Source of the DNA: Chondrosia reniformis
Taxonomy: Eukaryota; Porifera; Demospongiae; Chondrillida; Chondrillidae
Assembly: GCA_947172415.1 (NCBI GenBank)
Contig: OX359193.1
Location: forward strand, 8,519,501-8,583,500
Length of the DNA: 64,000 nt
Reading direction: 5' to 3'
Below are positions 24,722 through 37,300 of the stretch, in pieces. The notes under the pieces are model-generated. The model had not been told where the DNA came from. It worked only from the letters and a program-made list of their open reading frames with translations, and did no database searches. Within the stretch, counting starts at the first letter, position 1. Every line of letters starts with the position of its first letter. The translations under genes and the position numbers were made by a program.

Positions 24722-26077
24722 ACCAGATGCCTCTGAATGCTGAAAGAGAGCAGTAGCTCTATATCTTTCCATTTGAAAAAGTTACAGCCCTCAATGTACA
24801 TTAAATTCTGTGAAAGATTTCCAAAGAATTTTCGTGATTTTTATTTTTATTCATATTTGCCTATCTCTCACCACATATGCATGTATGTATATACAGAGTA
24901 TATCCTACAATAAATTATATAAAAATAATTTATGAAGCTACAGTTGCTTTAAAAACCTTATTTAGCAAATTTTATCTATACATTATCCTCTCTGGAGTTA
25001 GGAATTTGACTTAGAATACAGCCGGCCTAGTTAAAATATCGATCATAGGCATTAATATAGTACAGGCGATAAATATCGGACCTCGCACTATATCTAGTTT
25101 TCTGTATCATAAAAAGTCGTTCTCCTCCCTCCACCAAGACACATACAGGCTTTTATCCATTTGCCACAGTTTTGAGATGTATTGGAAATACTGCGTTTGT
25201 GTGTAAAATTGCTTGGAACGATTCACTGGTCTGGAATTAGAGTGGAATAAATTGACGATTTCTCGAAAATAATTGGGATCAGAAACGTCGTTCTCCTCAG
25301 CCCATCAAGACACTTACAGGATTTTTTCCGCTTTCCCCAGTTTTCAGATGATCCACAAATACTGGCTATGTCTTTAAATTTCCTTGGAACAATTCACTGA
25401 TCTGGAAATAACGAGAAATATATAAAAAAAGCCCCAACCACAACCGTTTTCTTTGGGCAAAACTTTATATAAATAGAAGCGAAAAACCTTATATAGTAGG
25501 CCTACCTGGACACATCTCTATGGTGGTTGCGGTTCCCATAGAGGTTGGTAGCGCTTAGACTCTGAAGCTGTCTCCTAATCGGTTGGTGCCATAGAGACGT
25601 GCTCACCAATAATCCGGATTTCGGGGGGGTTCCACGTAATGTGGGATTGGCATCTGATATCTTAGGATTCATATGAGTCGGCCATATCGAGAAGAGCTGG
25701 TTCTTCTCACGCAAGTGACACCCAATGCTCAACTCGGCAGTAATTTGCTTCGGCAGATTCGATAAGTTGAACGTTACCAACGATCCCGGCCTCTGAGCGT
25801 CGTGGATGGTAGCGTTCGGTATGGTCCAACTTTTTTTCTTTGGAGTTTCGTTGGCTGTCGATTGACGAAAATTTACTTTAACGAGATCCATATCTTATAT
25901 ATGGATAGATGGTGCTTCAATAACAATCAATTACTACACAGTGCATTTCCCAATGTATAATAAAATTTAGAAAGCATTCTAGATTTTCGGATATAGTATC
26001 GAATTTAGTCTTTATATACACCTTCTAACGGTCGGCCATATAATATGGTATTACGCAATTTTCTCTAACAATACAGT
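24722..26077. repeat. ORF-bearing module, copy 2 (full length, 1.36 kb)
   Basis: It starts with an inverted piece of satellite (24722-24815), then unique AT-rich DNA to 25070, then the part shared with copy 1. The whole unit recurs 5,255 bp downstream as copy 3. Confidence 0.92.
25502..25891 (-). CDS. Putative 129-aa ORF of the satellite module, copy 2
   Basis: Identical to the ORF at 13982-14371 apart from Lys7 to Asn. Same length, start and stop. Its function is unknown. Preservation of the frame across copies may reflect recent amplification rather than selection, since the flanking non-coding DNA is equally conserved. Confidence 0.4.
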   Translation of the reverse strand: MDLVKVNFRQSTANETPKKKSWTIPNATIHDAQRPGSLVTFNLSNLPKQITAELSIGCHLREKNQLFSIWPTHMNPKISDANPTLRGTPPKSGLLVSTSLWHQPIRRQLQSLSATNLYGNRNHHRDVSR

Positions 26078-29000
26078 ACATTAACTAGAGTTCTGTAACT
26101 CTATCGAATGGAAAGCTATGAAGCTGTGACTTTGTGTCAGCATTCACAGACACCTATAGAGCATGTCTAATGGGTTTTTGAAATTTTGATGGAATTTAAA
26201 ATTTGCCCTATCTCTCACCATACATTAACATTGTTTACCGGAATTTAATTTACATTGAGAGCTGTAACTCTATCAAATGGAAAGCTATGAAGCTGTGACT
26301 TTGTGTCAGAATTCACAAACACCTATAGAGCATGTGTAGTGGGTTTTTGAAATTTTGATGGAACTTAAAATTTGCTCTATATATCTCTCACAATACATTA
26401 ACTTCGTATTCCTGTACGGTAATGTACATTTGGTGCTATAACTCTGTCAAATGGAAAGATTTGATGCTAACACTTGGTGTCAGCATTCACAGACATGTAT
26501 GAAACATTTTCAATGAGTTTTTGAAACTTTTATAAATCTTTACATTTGCCCTATATCTCACCATACATTAACTTTGTATACCAGAATTTAATTTACAGTG
26601 AGGGCTGTAACTCTATCAAATGGAAAGCTATGAAGCTGTGACTTTGTGTCAGCATTCACAGACACCTATAGAGCATGTATAATGGGTTTTTGAAATTTTG
26701 ATGGAACTTAAAATTTGCCCTATCTCTCACCATACATTAACTTCGTATTCCTGTACTGTAATGTACATTTGGTGCTATAACTCTGTCAAATGGAAAGATT
26801 TGATACTAAAACTTGGTGTCAGCATTCACAGACATGTATGAAACATTTTCAATGAATCTTTGAAACTTTTATAAATCTTTACATTTGCCCTATATCTAAC
26901 CATACATTAACTTCGTATTCCTGTACTGTAATGTACATTTGGTGCTATAACTCTGTCAAATGGAAAGATTGATGCTAACACTTGGTGTCAGCATTCACAG
27001 ACATGTATGAAACATTTTCAATGAGTTTTTGAAACTTTTATAAATCTTTACATTTGCCCTATATCTCACCATACATTAACTTTGTATACAAGAATTTAAT
27101 TTACAGTGAGGGCTGTAACTCTATCAAATGGAAAGATATGAAGCTGTGACTTTGTATCAGCATTCACAGACACCTATAGAGCATGTCTAATGGGTTTTTG
27201 AAATTTTGATGGAACTTAAAATTTGCCCTATCTCTCACCATACATTAATTTCGTACTCCTGTACTGTAATGTACATTTGGTGCTATAACTCTGTCAAATG
27301 GAAAGATTTGATGCTAACACTTGGTGTCAGCATTCACAGACATGTATGAAACATTTTCAATGAGTTTTTGAAATTTTTATAAATCTTTACATTTGCCCTA
27401 TATCTCACCATACATTAACTTTGTATACCAGAATTTAATTTACATTGAGGGCTGTAACTCTATCAAATAGAAAGCTACGAAGCTGTGACTTTGTATCAGC
27501 ATTCACAGACACCTATAGAGCATGTCTAATGGGTTTTTGAAATTTTGATGGAACTTAAAATTTGCCCTATCTCTCACCATACATTAATTTCGTATACCTG
27601 TACTGTAATGTACATTTGGTGCTATAACTCTGTCAAATGTCAAGATTTAATGCTAAAACTTGGTATCAGTATTCACAAACATGTATGAAACATTTTCAAT
27701 AAGTTATATGTTTTTTTTTATAAATCTTTACATTTGCCCTATCTCTCACCATACATTAATTTCGTATTCCTGTACTGTAATGTACATTTGGTGCTATAAC
27801 TCTGTCAAATGGAAAGATTTGATACTAAAACTTGGTGTCAGCATTCACAGACATGTATGAAACATTTTCAATGAATCTTTGAAACTTTTATAAATCTTTA
27901 CATTTGCCCTATCTCTCACCATACATTAACATTGTTTAACGGAATTTAATTTACATTGAGAGCTGTAACTCTATCAAATGGAAAGGTATGAAGCTGTGAC
28001 TTTGTGTCAGAATTCACAAACACCTATAGAGCATGTGTAGTGGGTTTTTGAAATTTTGATGGAACTTAAAATTTGCCCTATCTCTCACCATACATTAATT
28101 TCGTACTCCTGTACTGTAATGTACATTTGGTGCTATAACTCTGTCAAATGGAAAGATTTGATGCTAACACTTGGTGTCAGCATTCACAGACATGTATGAA
28201 ACATTTTCAATGAGTTTTTGAAATTTTTATAAATCTTTACATTTGCCCTATATCTCACCATACATTAACTTTGTATACCAGAATTTAATTTACATTGAGG
28301 GCTGTAACTCTATCAAATAGAAAGCTACGAAGCTGTGACTTTGTATCAGCATTCACAGACACCTATAGAGCATGTATAATGGGTTTTTGAAATTTTGATG
28401 GAACTTAAAATTTGCCCTATCTCTCACCATACATTAACCTTGTATACCAGAATTTAATTTATATTGAGGGCTGTAACTCTATCAAATGGAAAGATATGAA
28501 GCTGTGACTTTGTATCAGCATTCACAGACACCTATAGAGCATGTCTAATGGGTTTTTGAAATTTTGATGGAACTTAAAATTTGCCCTATCTCTCACCATA
28601 CATTAATTTCGTACTCCTGTACTGTAATGTACATTTGGTGCTATAACTCTGTCAAATGGGAAGATTTGATGCTAACACTTGGTGTCAGCATTCACAGACA
28701 TGTATGAAACATTTTCAATGAGTTTTTGAAATTTTTATAAATCTTTACATTTGCCCTATATCTCACCATACATTAACTTTGTATACCAGAATTTAATTTA
28801 CATTGAGGGCTGTAACTCTATCAAATGGAAAGATATGAAGCTGTGACTTTGTATCAGCATTCACAGACACCTATAGAGCATGTCTAATGGGTTTTTGAAA
28901 TTTTGATGGAACTTAAAATTTGCCCTATCTCTCACCATACATTAATTTCGTATACCTCTACTGTAATGTACATTTGGTGCTATAACTCTGTCAAATGTCA

Positions 29001-29973
29001 AGATTTGATGCTAAAACTTGGTATCAGTATTCACAAACATGTATGAAACATTTTCAATAAGTTATAAGTTTTTTTTATAAATCTTTACATTTGCCCTATC
29101 TCTCACCATACATTAACTTCGTATTCCTGTACGGTAATGTACATTTGGTGCTATAACTCTGTCAAATGGAAAGATTTGATACTAAAACTTGGTGTCAGCA
29201 TTCACAGACATGTATGAAACATTTTCAATGAGTTTTTGAAACTTTTATAAATCTTTACATTTGCCCTATATCTCACCATACATTAACTTTGTATACCAGA
29301 ATTTAATTTACAGTGAGGGCTGTAACTCTATCAAATGGAAAGCTATGAAGCTGTGACTTTGTATCAGCATTCACAGACACCTATAGAGCATGTCTAGTGG
29401 GTTTTTGAAATTTTGATGGAACTTAAAATTTGCCCTATCTCTTACCATACATTAATTTCGTATTCCTGTACTTTAATGTACATTTGGTGCTATAACTCTG
29501 TCAAATGCATGGAAAGATTTGATGCTAAAACGTGGTGTCAGTATTCACAGACATGTATGAAACATTTTCAATGAGTTTTTGAAATTTTTATAAATCTTTA
29601 CATTTGCCCTATCTCTCACCATACATTAACTTCGTACTCCTGTACTGTAATGTACATTTGGTGCTATAACTCTGTCAAATGGAAAGATTTGATGCTAACA
29701 CTTGGTGTCAGCATTCACAGACATGTATGAAACATTTTCAATGAGTTTTTGAAATTTTTATAAATCTTTACATTTGCCCTATATCTCACCATACATTAAC
29801 TTTGTATACCAGAATTTAATTTACATTGAGGGCTGTAACTCTATCAAATGGAAAGCTATGAAGCTGTGACTTTGTATCAGCATTCACAGACACCTAGAGA
29901 GTATGTCTAATGAGTTTTTGAAATTTTGATGGAACTTAAAATTTGCCTTATCTCTCACCATACATTAACTTTT
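26078..29973 (+). repeat. Satellite array B: about 23 monomers of ~170 bp
   Basis: Same two monomer types and orientation as array A. It includes variants with a 4-bp insertion (TCAAATGCATGGAAAG, 29508) that are also common in array C. There are no genes. Confidence 0.97.
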
Positions 29974-31333
29974 AATACCAGATGCCTCTGAATGCTGAAA
30001 GAGAGCAGTAGCTCTATATCTTTCCATTTGAAAAAGTTACAGCCCTCAATGTACATTAAATTCTGTGAAAGATTTCCAAAGAATTTTCGTGATTTTTATT
30101 TTTATTCATATTTGCCTATCTCTCACCACATATGCATGTATGTATATACAGAGTATATCCTACAATAAATTATATAAAAATAATTTATGGAGCTACAGTT
30201 GCTTTAAAAACCTTATTTAGCAAATTTTATCTATACATTATCCTCTCTGGAGTTAGGAATTTGACTTAGAATACAGCCGGCCTAGTTAAAATATCGATCA
30301 TAGGCATTAATATAGTACAGGCGATAAATATCGGACCTCGCACTATATCTAGTTTTCTGTATCGTAAAAAGTCGTTCTCCTCCCTCCACCAAGACACATA
30401 CAGGCTTTTATCCATTTGCCACAGTTTTGAGATGTATTGGAAATACTGCGTATGTGTGTAATATTGCTTGGAACGATTCACTGGTCTGGAATTAGAGTGG
30501 AATAAATTGACGATTTCTCGAAAATAATTGGGATCAGAAACGTCGTTCTCCTCAGCCCATCAAGACACTTACAGGATTTTTTCCGCTTTCCCCAGTTTTC
30601 AGATGATCCACAAATACTGGCTATGTCTTTAAATTTCCTTGGAACAATTCACTGATCTGGAAATAACGAGAAATATATAAAAAAAGCCCCAACCACAACC
30701 GTTTTCTTTGGGCAAAACTTTATATAAATAGAAGCGAAAAACCTTATATAGTAGGCCTACCTGGACACATCTCTATGGTGGTTGCGGTTCCCATAGAGGT
30801 TGGTAGCGCTTAGACTCTGAAGCTGTCTCCTAATCGGTTGGTGCCATAGAGACGTGCTCACCAATAATCCGGATTTCGGGGGGGTTCCACGTAATGTGGG
30901 ATTGGCATCTGATATCTTAGGATTCATATGAGTCGGCCATATCGAGAAGAGTTGGTTCTTCTCACGCAAGTGACACCCAATGCTCAACTCGGCAGTAATT
31001 TGCTTCGGCAGATTCGATAAGTTGAACGTTACCAACGATCCCGGCCTCTGAGCGTCGTGGATGGTAGCGTTCGGTATGGTCCAACTTTTTTTCTTTGGAG
31101 TTTCGTTGGCTGTCGATTGACGAAATTTTACTTTAACGAGATCCATATCTTATATATGGATAGATGGTGCTTCAATAACAATCAATTACTACACAGTGCA
31201 TTTCCCAATGTATAATAAAATTTAGAAAGCATTCTAGATTTTCGGATATAGTATCGAATTTAGTCTTTATATACACCTTCTAACGGTCGGCCATATAATA
31301 TGGTATTACGCAATTTTCTCTAACAATACAGTA
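29974..31333. repeat. ORF-bearing module, copy 3 (full length, 1.36 kb)
   Basis: Near-identical to 24722-26077, including the leading inverted satellite piece. The offset is 5,255-5,256 bp throughout. Confidence 0.92.
30757..31146 (-). CDS. Putative 129-aa ORF of the satellite module, copy 3
   Basis: The protein is identical to copy 1. A single C-to-T difference near 30952 is silent at protein level. It is unrecognised; see copy 1 for its features and the doubts about it. Confidence 0.4.
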   Translation of the reverse strand: MDLVKVKFRQSTANETPKKKSWTIPNATIHDAQRPGSLVTFNLSNLPKQITAELSIGCHLREKNQLFSIWPTHMNPKISDANPTLRGTPPKSGLLVSTSLWHQPIRRQLQSLSATNLYGNRNHHRDVSR

Positions 31334-34300
31334 CATTCACTAGAGTTCTGTAACTCTATCGAATGGAAAGCTATGAAGCTGTGACTTTGTGTCAGCATTC
31401 ACAGACACCTATAGAGCATGTCTAATGGGTTTTTGAAATTTTGATGGAACTTAAAATTTGCCCTATCTCTCACCATACATTAATTTCGTACTCCTGTACT
31501 GTAATGTACATTTGGTGCTATAACTCTGTCAAATGTCAAGATTTGATGCTAAACCTTGGTGTCAGTATTCACAAACATGTATGAAACATTTTCAATAAGT
31601 TATATTTTTTTATAAATCTTTACATTTGCCCAATCTCTCACCATACATTAACATTGTTTAACGGAATTTAATTTACATTGAGAGCTGTAACTCTATCAAA
31701 TGGAAAGGTATGAAGCTGTGACTTTGTGTCAGAATTCACAAACACCTATAGAGCATGTGTAGTGGGTTTTTGAAATTTTGATGGAACTTAAAATTTGCCC
31801 TATCTCTCACCATACATTAATTTCGTACTCCTGTACTGTAATGTACATTTGGTGCTATAACTCTGTCAAATGGAAAGATTTGATGCTAACACTTGGTGTC
31901 AGCATTCACAGACATGTATGAAACATTTTCAATGAGTTTTTGAAATTTTTATAAATCTTTACATTTGCCCTATATCTCACCATACATTAACTTTGTATAC
32001 CAGAATTTAATTTACATTGAGGGCTGTAACTCTATCAAATAGAAAGCTACGAAGCTGTGACTTTGTATCAGCATTCACAGACACCTATAGAGCATGTATA
32101 ATGGGTTTTTGAAATTTTGATGGAACTTAAAATTTGCCCTATCTCTCACCATACATTAACATTGTATACCAGAATTTAATTTATATTGAGGGCTGTAACT
32201 CTATCAAATGGAAAGATATGAAGCTGTGACTTTGTATCAGCATTCACAGACACCTATAGAGCATGTCTAATGGGTTTTTGAAATTTTGATGGAACTTAAA
32301 ATTTGCCCTATCTCTCACCATACATTAATTTCGTATACCTCTACTGTAATGTACATTTGGTGCTATAACTCTGTCAAATGGAAAGATTTGATACTAAAAC
32401 TTGGTGTCAGCATTCACAGACATGTATGAAACATTTTCAATGAGTTTTTGAAACTTTTATAAATCTTTACATTTGCCCTATATCTCACCATACATTAACT
32501 TTGTATACCAGAATTTAATTTACAGTGAGGGCTGTAACTCTATCAAATGGAAAGCTATGAAGCTGTGACTTTGTATCAGCATTCACAGACACCTATAGAG
32601 CATGTCTAGTGGGTTTTTGAAATTTTGATGGAACTTAAAATTTGCCCTATCTCTTACCATACATTAATTTCGTATTCCTGTACTTTAATGTACATTTGGT
32701 GCTATAACTCTGTCAAATGCATGGAAAGATTTGATGCTAAAACGTGGTGTCAGTATTCACAGACATGTATGAAACATTTTTAATGAGTTTTTGAAATTTT
32801 TATAAATCTTTACATTTGCCCTATCTCTCACCATACATTAACTTCGTATTCCTGTACTGTAATGTACATTTGGTGCTATAACCCTTGTCAAATGGAAAGA
32901 TTTGATGCTAACACTTGGTGTCAGTATTCACAGACATGTATGAAACATTTTCAATGAGTTTTTGAAACTTTTATAAATCTTTACATTTGCCCTATATCTC
33001 ACCATACATTAACTTTGTATACCAGAATTTAATTTACAGTGAGGGCTGTAACTCTATCAAATGGAAAGCTATGAAGCTGTGACTTTGTATCAGCATTCAC
33101 AGACACCTATAGAGCATGTCTAGTGGGTTTTTGAAATTTTGATGGAACTTAAAATTTGCCCTATCTCTTACCATACATTAATTTCGTATTCCTGTACTTT
33201 AATGTACATTTGGTGCTATAACTCTGTCAAATGCATGGAAAGATTTGATGCTAAAACGTGGTGTCAGTATTCACAGACATGTATGAAACATTTTCAATGA
33301 GTTTTTGAAATTTTTATAAATCTTTACATTTGCCCTATATCTCACCATACATTAACTTTGTATACCAGAATTTAATTTACAGTGAGGGCTGTAACTCTAT
33401 CAAATGGAAAGCTATGAAGCTGTGACTTTGTATCAGCATTCACAGACACCTATAGAGCATGTCTAATGGGTTTTTGAAATTTTGATGGAACTTAAAATTT
33501 GCCCTATCTCTCACCATACATTAATTTCGTATACCTCTACTGTAATGTACATTTGGTGCTATAACTCTGTCAAATGTCAAGATTTGATGCTAAAACTTGG
33601 TATCAGTATTCACAAACATGTATGAAACATTTTCAATGAGTTATATGTTTTTTTTTATAAATCTTTACATTTGCCCTATCTCTCACCATACATTAACTTC
33701 GTATTCCTGTACTGTAATGTACATTTGGTGCTATAACTCTGTCAAATGGAAAGATTTGATACTAAAACTTGGTGTCAGCATTCACAGACATGTATGAAAC
33801 ATTTTCAATGAGTTTTTGAAACTTTTATAAATCTTTACATTTGCCCTATATCTCACCATACATTAACTTTGTATACCAGAATTTAATTTACAGTGAGGGC
33901 TGTAACTCTATCAAATGGAAAGCTATGAAGCTGTGACTTTGTATCAGCATTCACAGACACCTATAGAGCATGTCTAGTGGGTTTTTGAAATTTTGATGGA
34001 ACTTAAAATTTGCCCTATCTCTTACCATACATTAATTTCGTATTCCTGTACTTTAATGTACATTTGGTGCTATAACTCTGTCAAATGCATGGAAAGATTT
34101 GATGCTAAAACGTGGTGTCAGTATTCACAGACATGTATGAAACATTTTTAATGAGTTTTTGAAATTTTTATAAATCTTTACATTTGCCCTATCTCTCACC
34201 ATACATTAACTTCGTATTCCTGTACTGTAATGTACATTTGGTGCTATAACCCTTGTCAAATGGAAAGATTTGATGCTAACACTTGGTGTCAGCATTCACA

Positions 34301-37300
34301 GACATGTATGAAACATTTTCAATGAGTTTTTGAAACTTTTATAAATCTTTACATTTGCCCTATATCTCACCATACATTAACTTTGTATACCAGAATTTAA
34401 TTTACAGTGAGGGCTGTAACTCTATCAAATGGAAAGCTATGAAGCTGTGACTTTGTATCAGCATTCACAGACACCTATAGAGCATGTCTAGTGGGTTTTT
34501 GAAATTTTGATGGAACTTAAAATTTGCCCTATCTCTTACCATACATTAATTTCGTATTCCTGTACTTTAATGTACATTTGGTGCTATAACTCTGTCAAAT
34601 GCATGGAAAGATTTGATGCTAAAACGTGGTGTCAGTATTCACAGACATGTATGAAACATTTTCAATGAGTTTTTGAAATTTTTATAAATCTTTACATTTG
34701 CCCTATATCTCACCATACATTAACTTTGTATACCAGAATTTAATTTACAGTGAGGGCTGTAACTCTATCAAATGGAAAGCTATGAAGCTGTGACTTTGTA
34801 TCAGCATTCACAGACACCTATAGAGCATGTCTAGTGGGTTTTTGAAATTTTGATGGAACTTAAAATTTGCCCTATCTCTTACCATACATTAATTTCGTAT
34901 TCCTGTACTTTAATGTACATTTGGTGCTATAACTCTGTCAAATGCATGGAAAGATTTGATGCTAAAACGTGGTGTCAGTATTCACAGACATGTATGAAAC
35001 ATTTTCAATGAGTTTTTGAAATTTTTATAAATCTTTACATTTGCCCTATATCTCACCATACATTAACTTTGTATACCAGAATTTAATTTACATTGAGGGC
35101 TGTAACTCTATCAAATAGAAAGCTACGAAGCTGTGACTTTGTATCAGCATTCACAGACACCTATAGAGCATGTATAATGGGTTTTTGAAATTTTGATGGA
35201 ACTTAAAATTTGCCCTATCTCTCACCATACATTAACATTGTATACCAGAATTTAATTTATATTGAGGGCTGTAACTCTATCAAATGGAAAGATATGAAGC
35301 TGTGACTTTGTATCAGCATTCACAGACACCTATAGAGCATGTCTAATGGGTTTTTGAAATTTTGATGGAACTTAAAATTTGCCCTATCTCTCACCATACA
35401 TTAACATTGTATACCAGAATTTAATTTATATTGAGGGCTGTAACTCTATCAAATGGAAAGATATGAAGCTGTGACTTTGTATCAGCATTCACAGACACCT
35501 ATAGAGCATGTCTAATGGGTTTTTGAAATTTTGATGGAACTTAAAATTTGCCCTATCTCTCACCATACATTAATTTCGTATACCTGTACTGTAATGTACA
35601 TTTGGTGCTATAACTCTGTCAAATGTCAAGATTTGATACTAAAACTTGGTATCAGTATTCACAAACATGTATGAAACATTTTCAATAAGTTATATGTTTT
35701 TTTTTATAAATCTTTACATTTGCCCTATCTCTCACCATACATTAACTTCGTATTCCTGTACTGTAATGTACATTTGGTGCTATAACTCTGTCAAATGTCA
35801 AGATTTGATGCTAAAACTTGGTATCAGTATTCACAAACATGTATGAAACATTTTCAATAAGTTATAAGTTTTTTTTATAAATCTTTACATTTGCCCTATC
35901 TCTCACCATACATTAACTTCGTATTCCTGTACTGTAATGTACATTTGGTGCTATAACTCTGTCAAATGGAAAGATTTGATACTAAAACTTGGTGTCAGCA
36001 TTCACAGACATGTATGAAACATTTTCAATGAGTTTTTGAAATTTTTATAAATCTTTACATTTGCCCTATATCTCACCATACATTAACTTTGTATACCAGA
36101 ATTTAATTTACAGTGAGGGCTGTAACTCTATCAAATGGAAAGCTATGAAGCTGTGACTTTGTATCAGCATTCACAGACACCTATAGAGCATGTCTAGTGG
36201 GTTTTTGAAATTTTGATGGAACTTAAAATTTGCCCTATCTCTTACCATACATTAATTTCGTATTCCTGTACTGTAATGTACATTTGGTGCTATAACTCTG
36301 TCAAATGCATGGAAAGATTTGATGCTAAAACGTGGTGTCAGTATTCACAGACATGTATGAAACATTTTTAATGAGTTTTTGAAATTTTTATAAATCTTTA
36401 CATTTGCCCTATCTCTCACCATACATTAACTTCGTATTCCTGTACTGTAATGTACATTTGGTGCTATAACCCTTGTCAAATGGAAAGATTTGATGCTAAC
36501 ACTTGGTGTCAGCATTCACAGACATGTATGAAACATTTTCAATGAGTTTTTGAAACTTTTATAAATCTTTACATTTGCCCTATATCTCACCATACATTAA
36601 CTTTGTAAACCAGAATTTAATTTACAGTGAGGGCTGTAACTCTATCAAATGGAAAGATATGAAGCTGTGACTTTGTATCAGCATTCACAGACACCTATAG
36701 AGCATGTCTAATGGGTTTTTGAAATTTTGATGGAACTTAAAATTTGCCCTATCTCTCACCATACATTAATTTCGTATTCCTGTACTGTAATGTACATTTG
36801 GTGCTATAACTCTGTCAAATGTCAAGATTTGATGCTAAAACTTGGTGTCAGTATTCACAGACATGTATGAAACATTTTCAATGAGTTTTTGAAACTTTTA
36901 TAAATCTTTACATTTGCCCTATATCTCACCATACATTAACTTTGTATACCAGAATTTAATTTACAGTGAGGGCTGTAACTCTATCAAATGGAAAGCTATG
37001 AAGCTGTGACTTTGTATCAGCATTCACAGACACCTATAGAGCATGTCTAGTGGGTTTTTGAAATTTTGATGGAACTTAAAATTTGCCCTATCTCTTACCA
37101 TACATTAATTTCGTATTCCTGTACTTTAATGTACATTTGGTGCTATAACTCTGTCAAATGCATGGAAAGATTTGATGCTAAAACGTGGTGTCAGTATTCA
37201 CAGACATGTATGAAACATTTTTAATGAGTTTTTGAAATTTTTATAAATCTTTACATTTGCCCTATCTCTCACCATACATTAACTTCGTATTCCTGTACTG

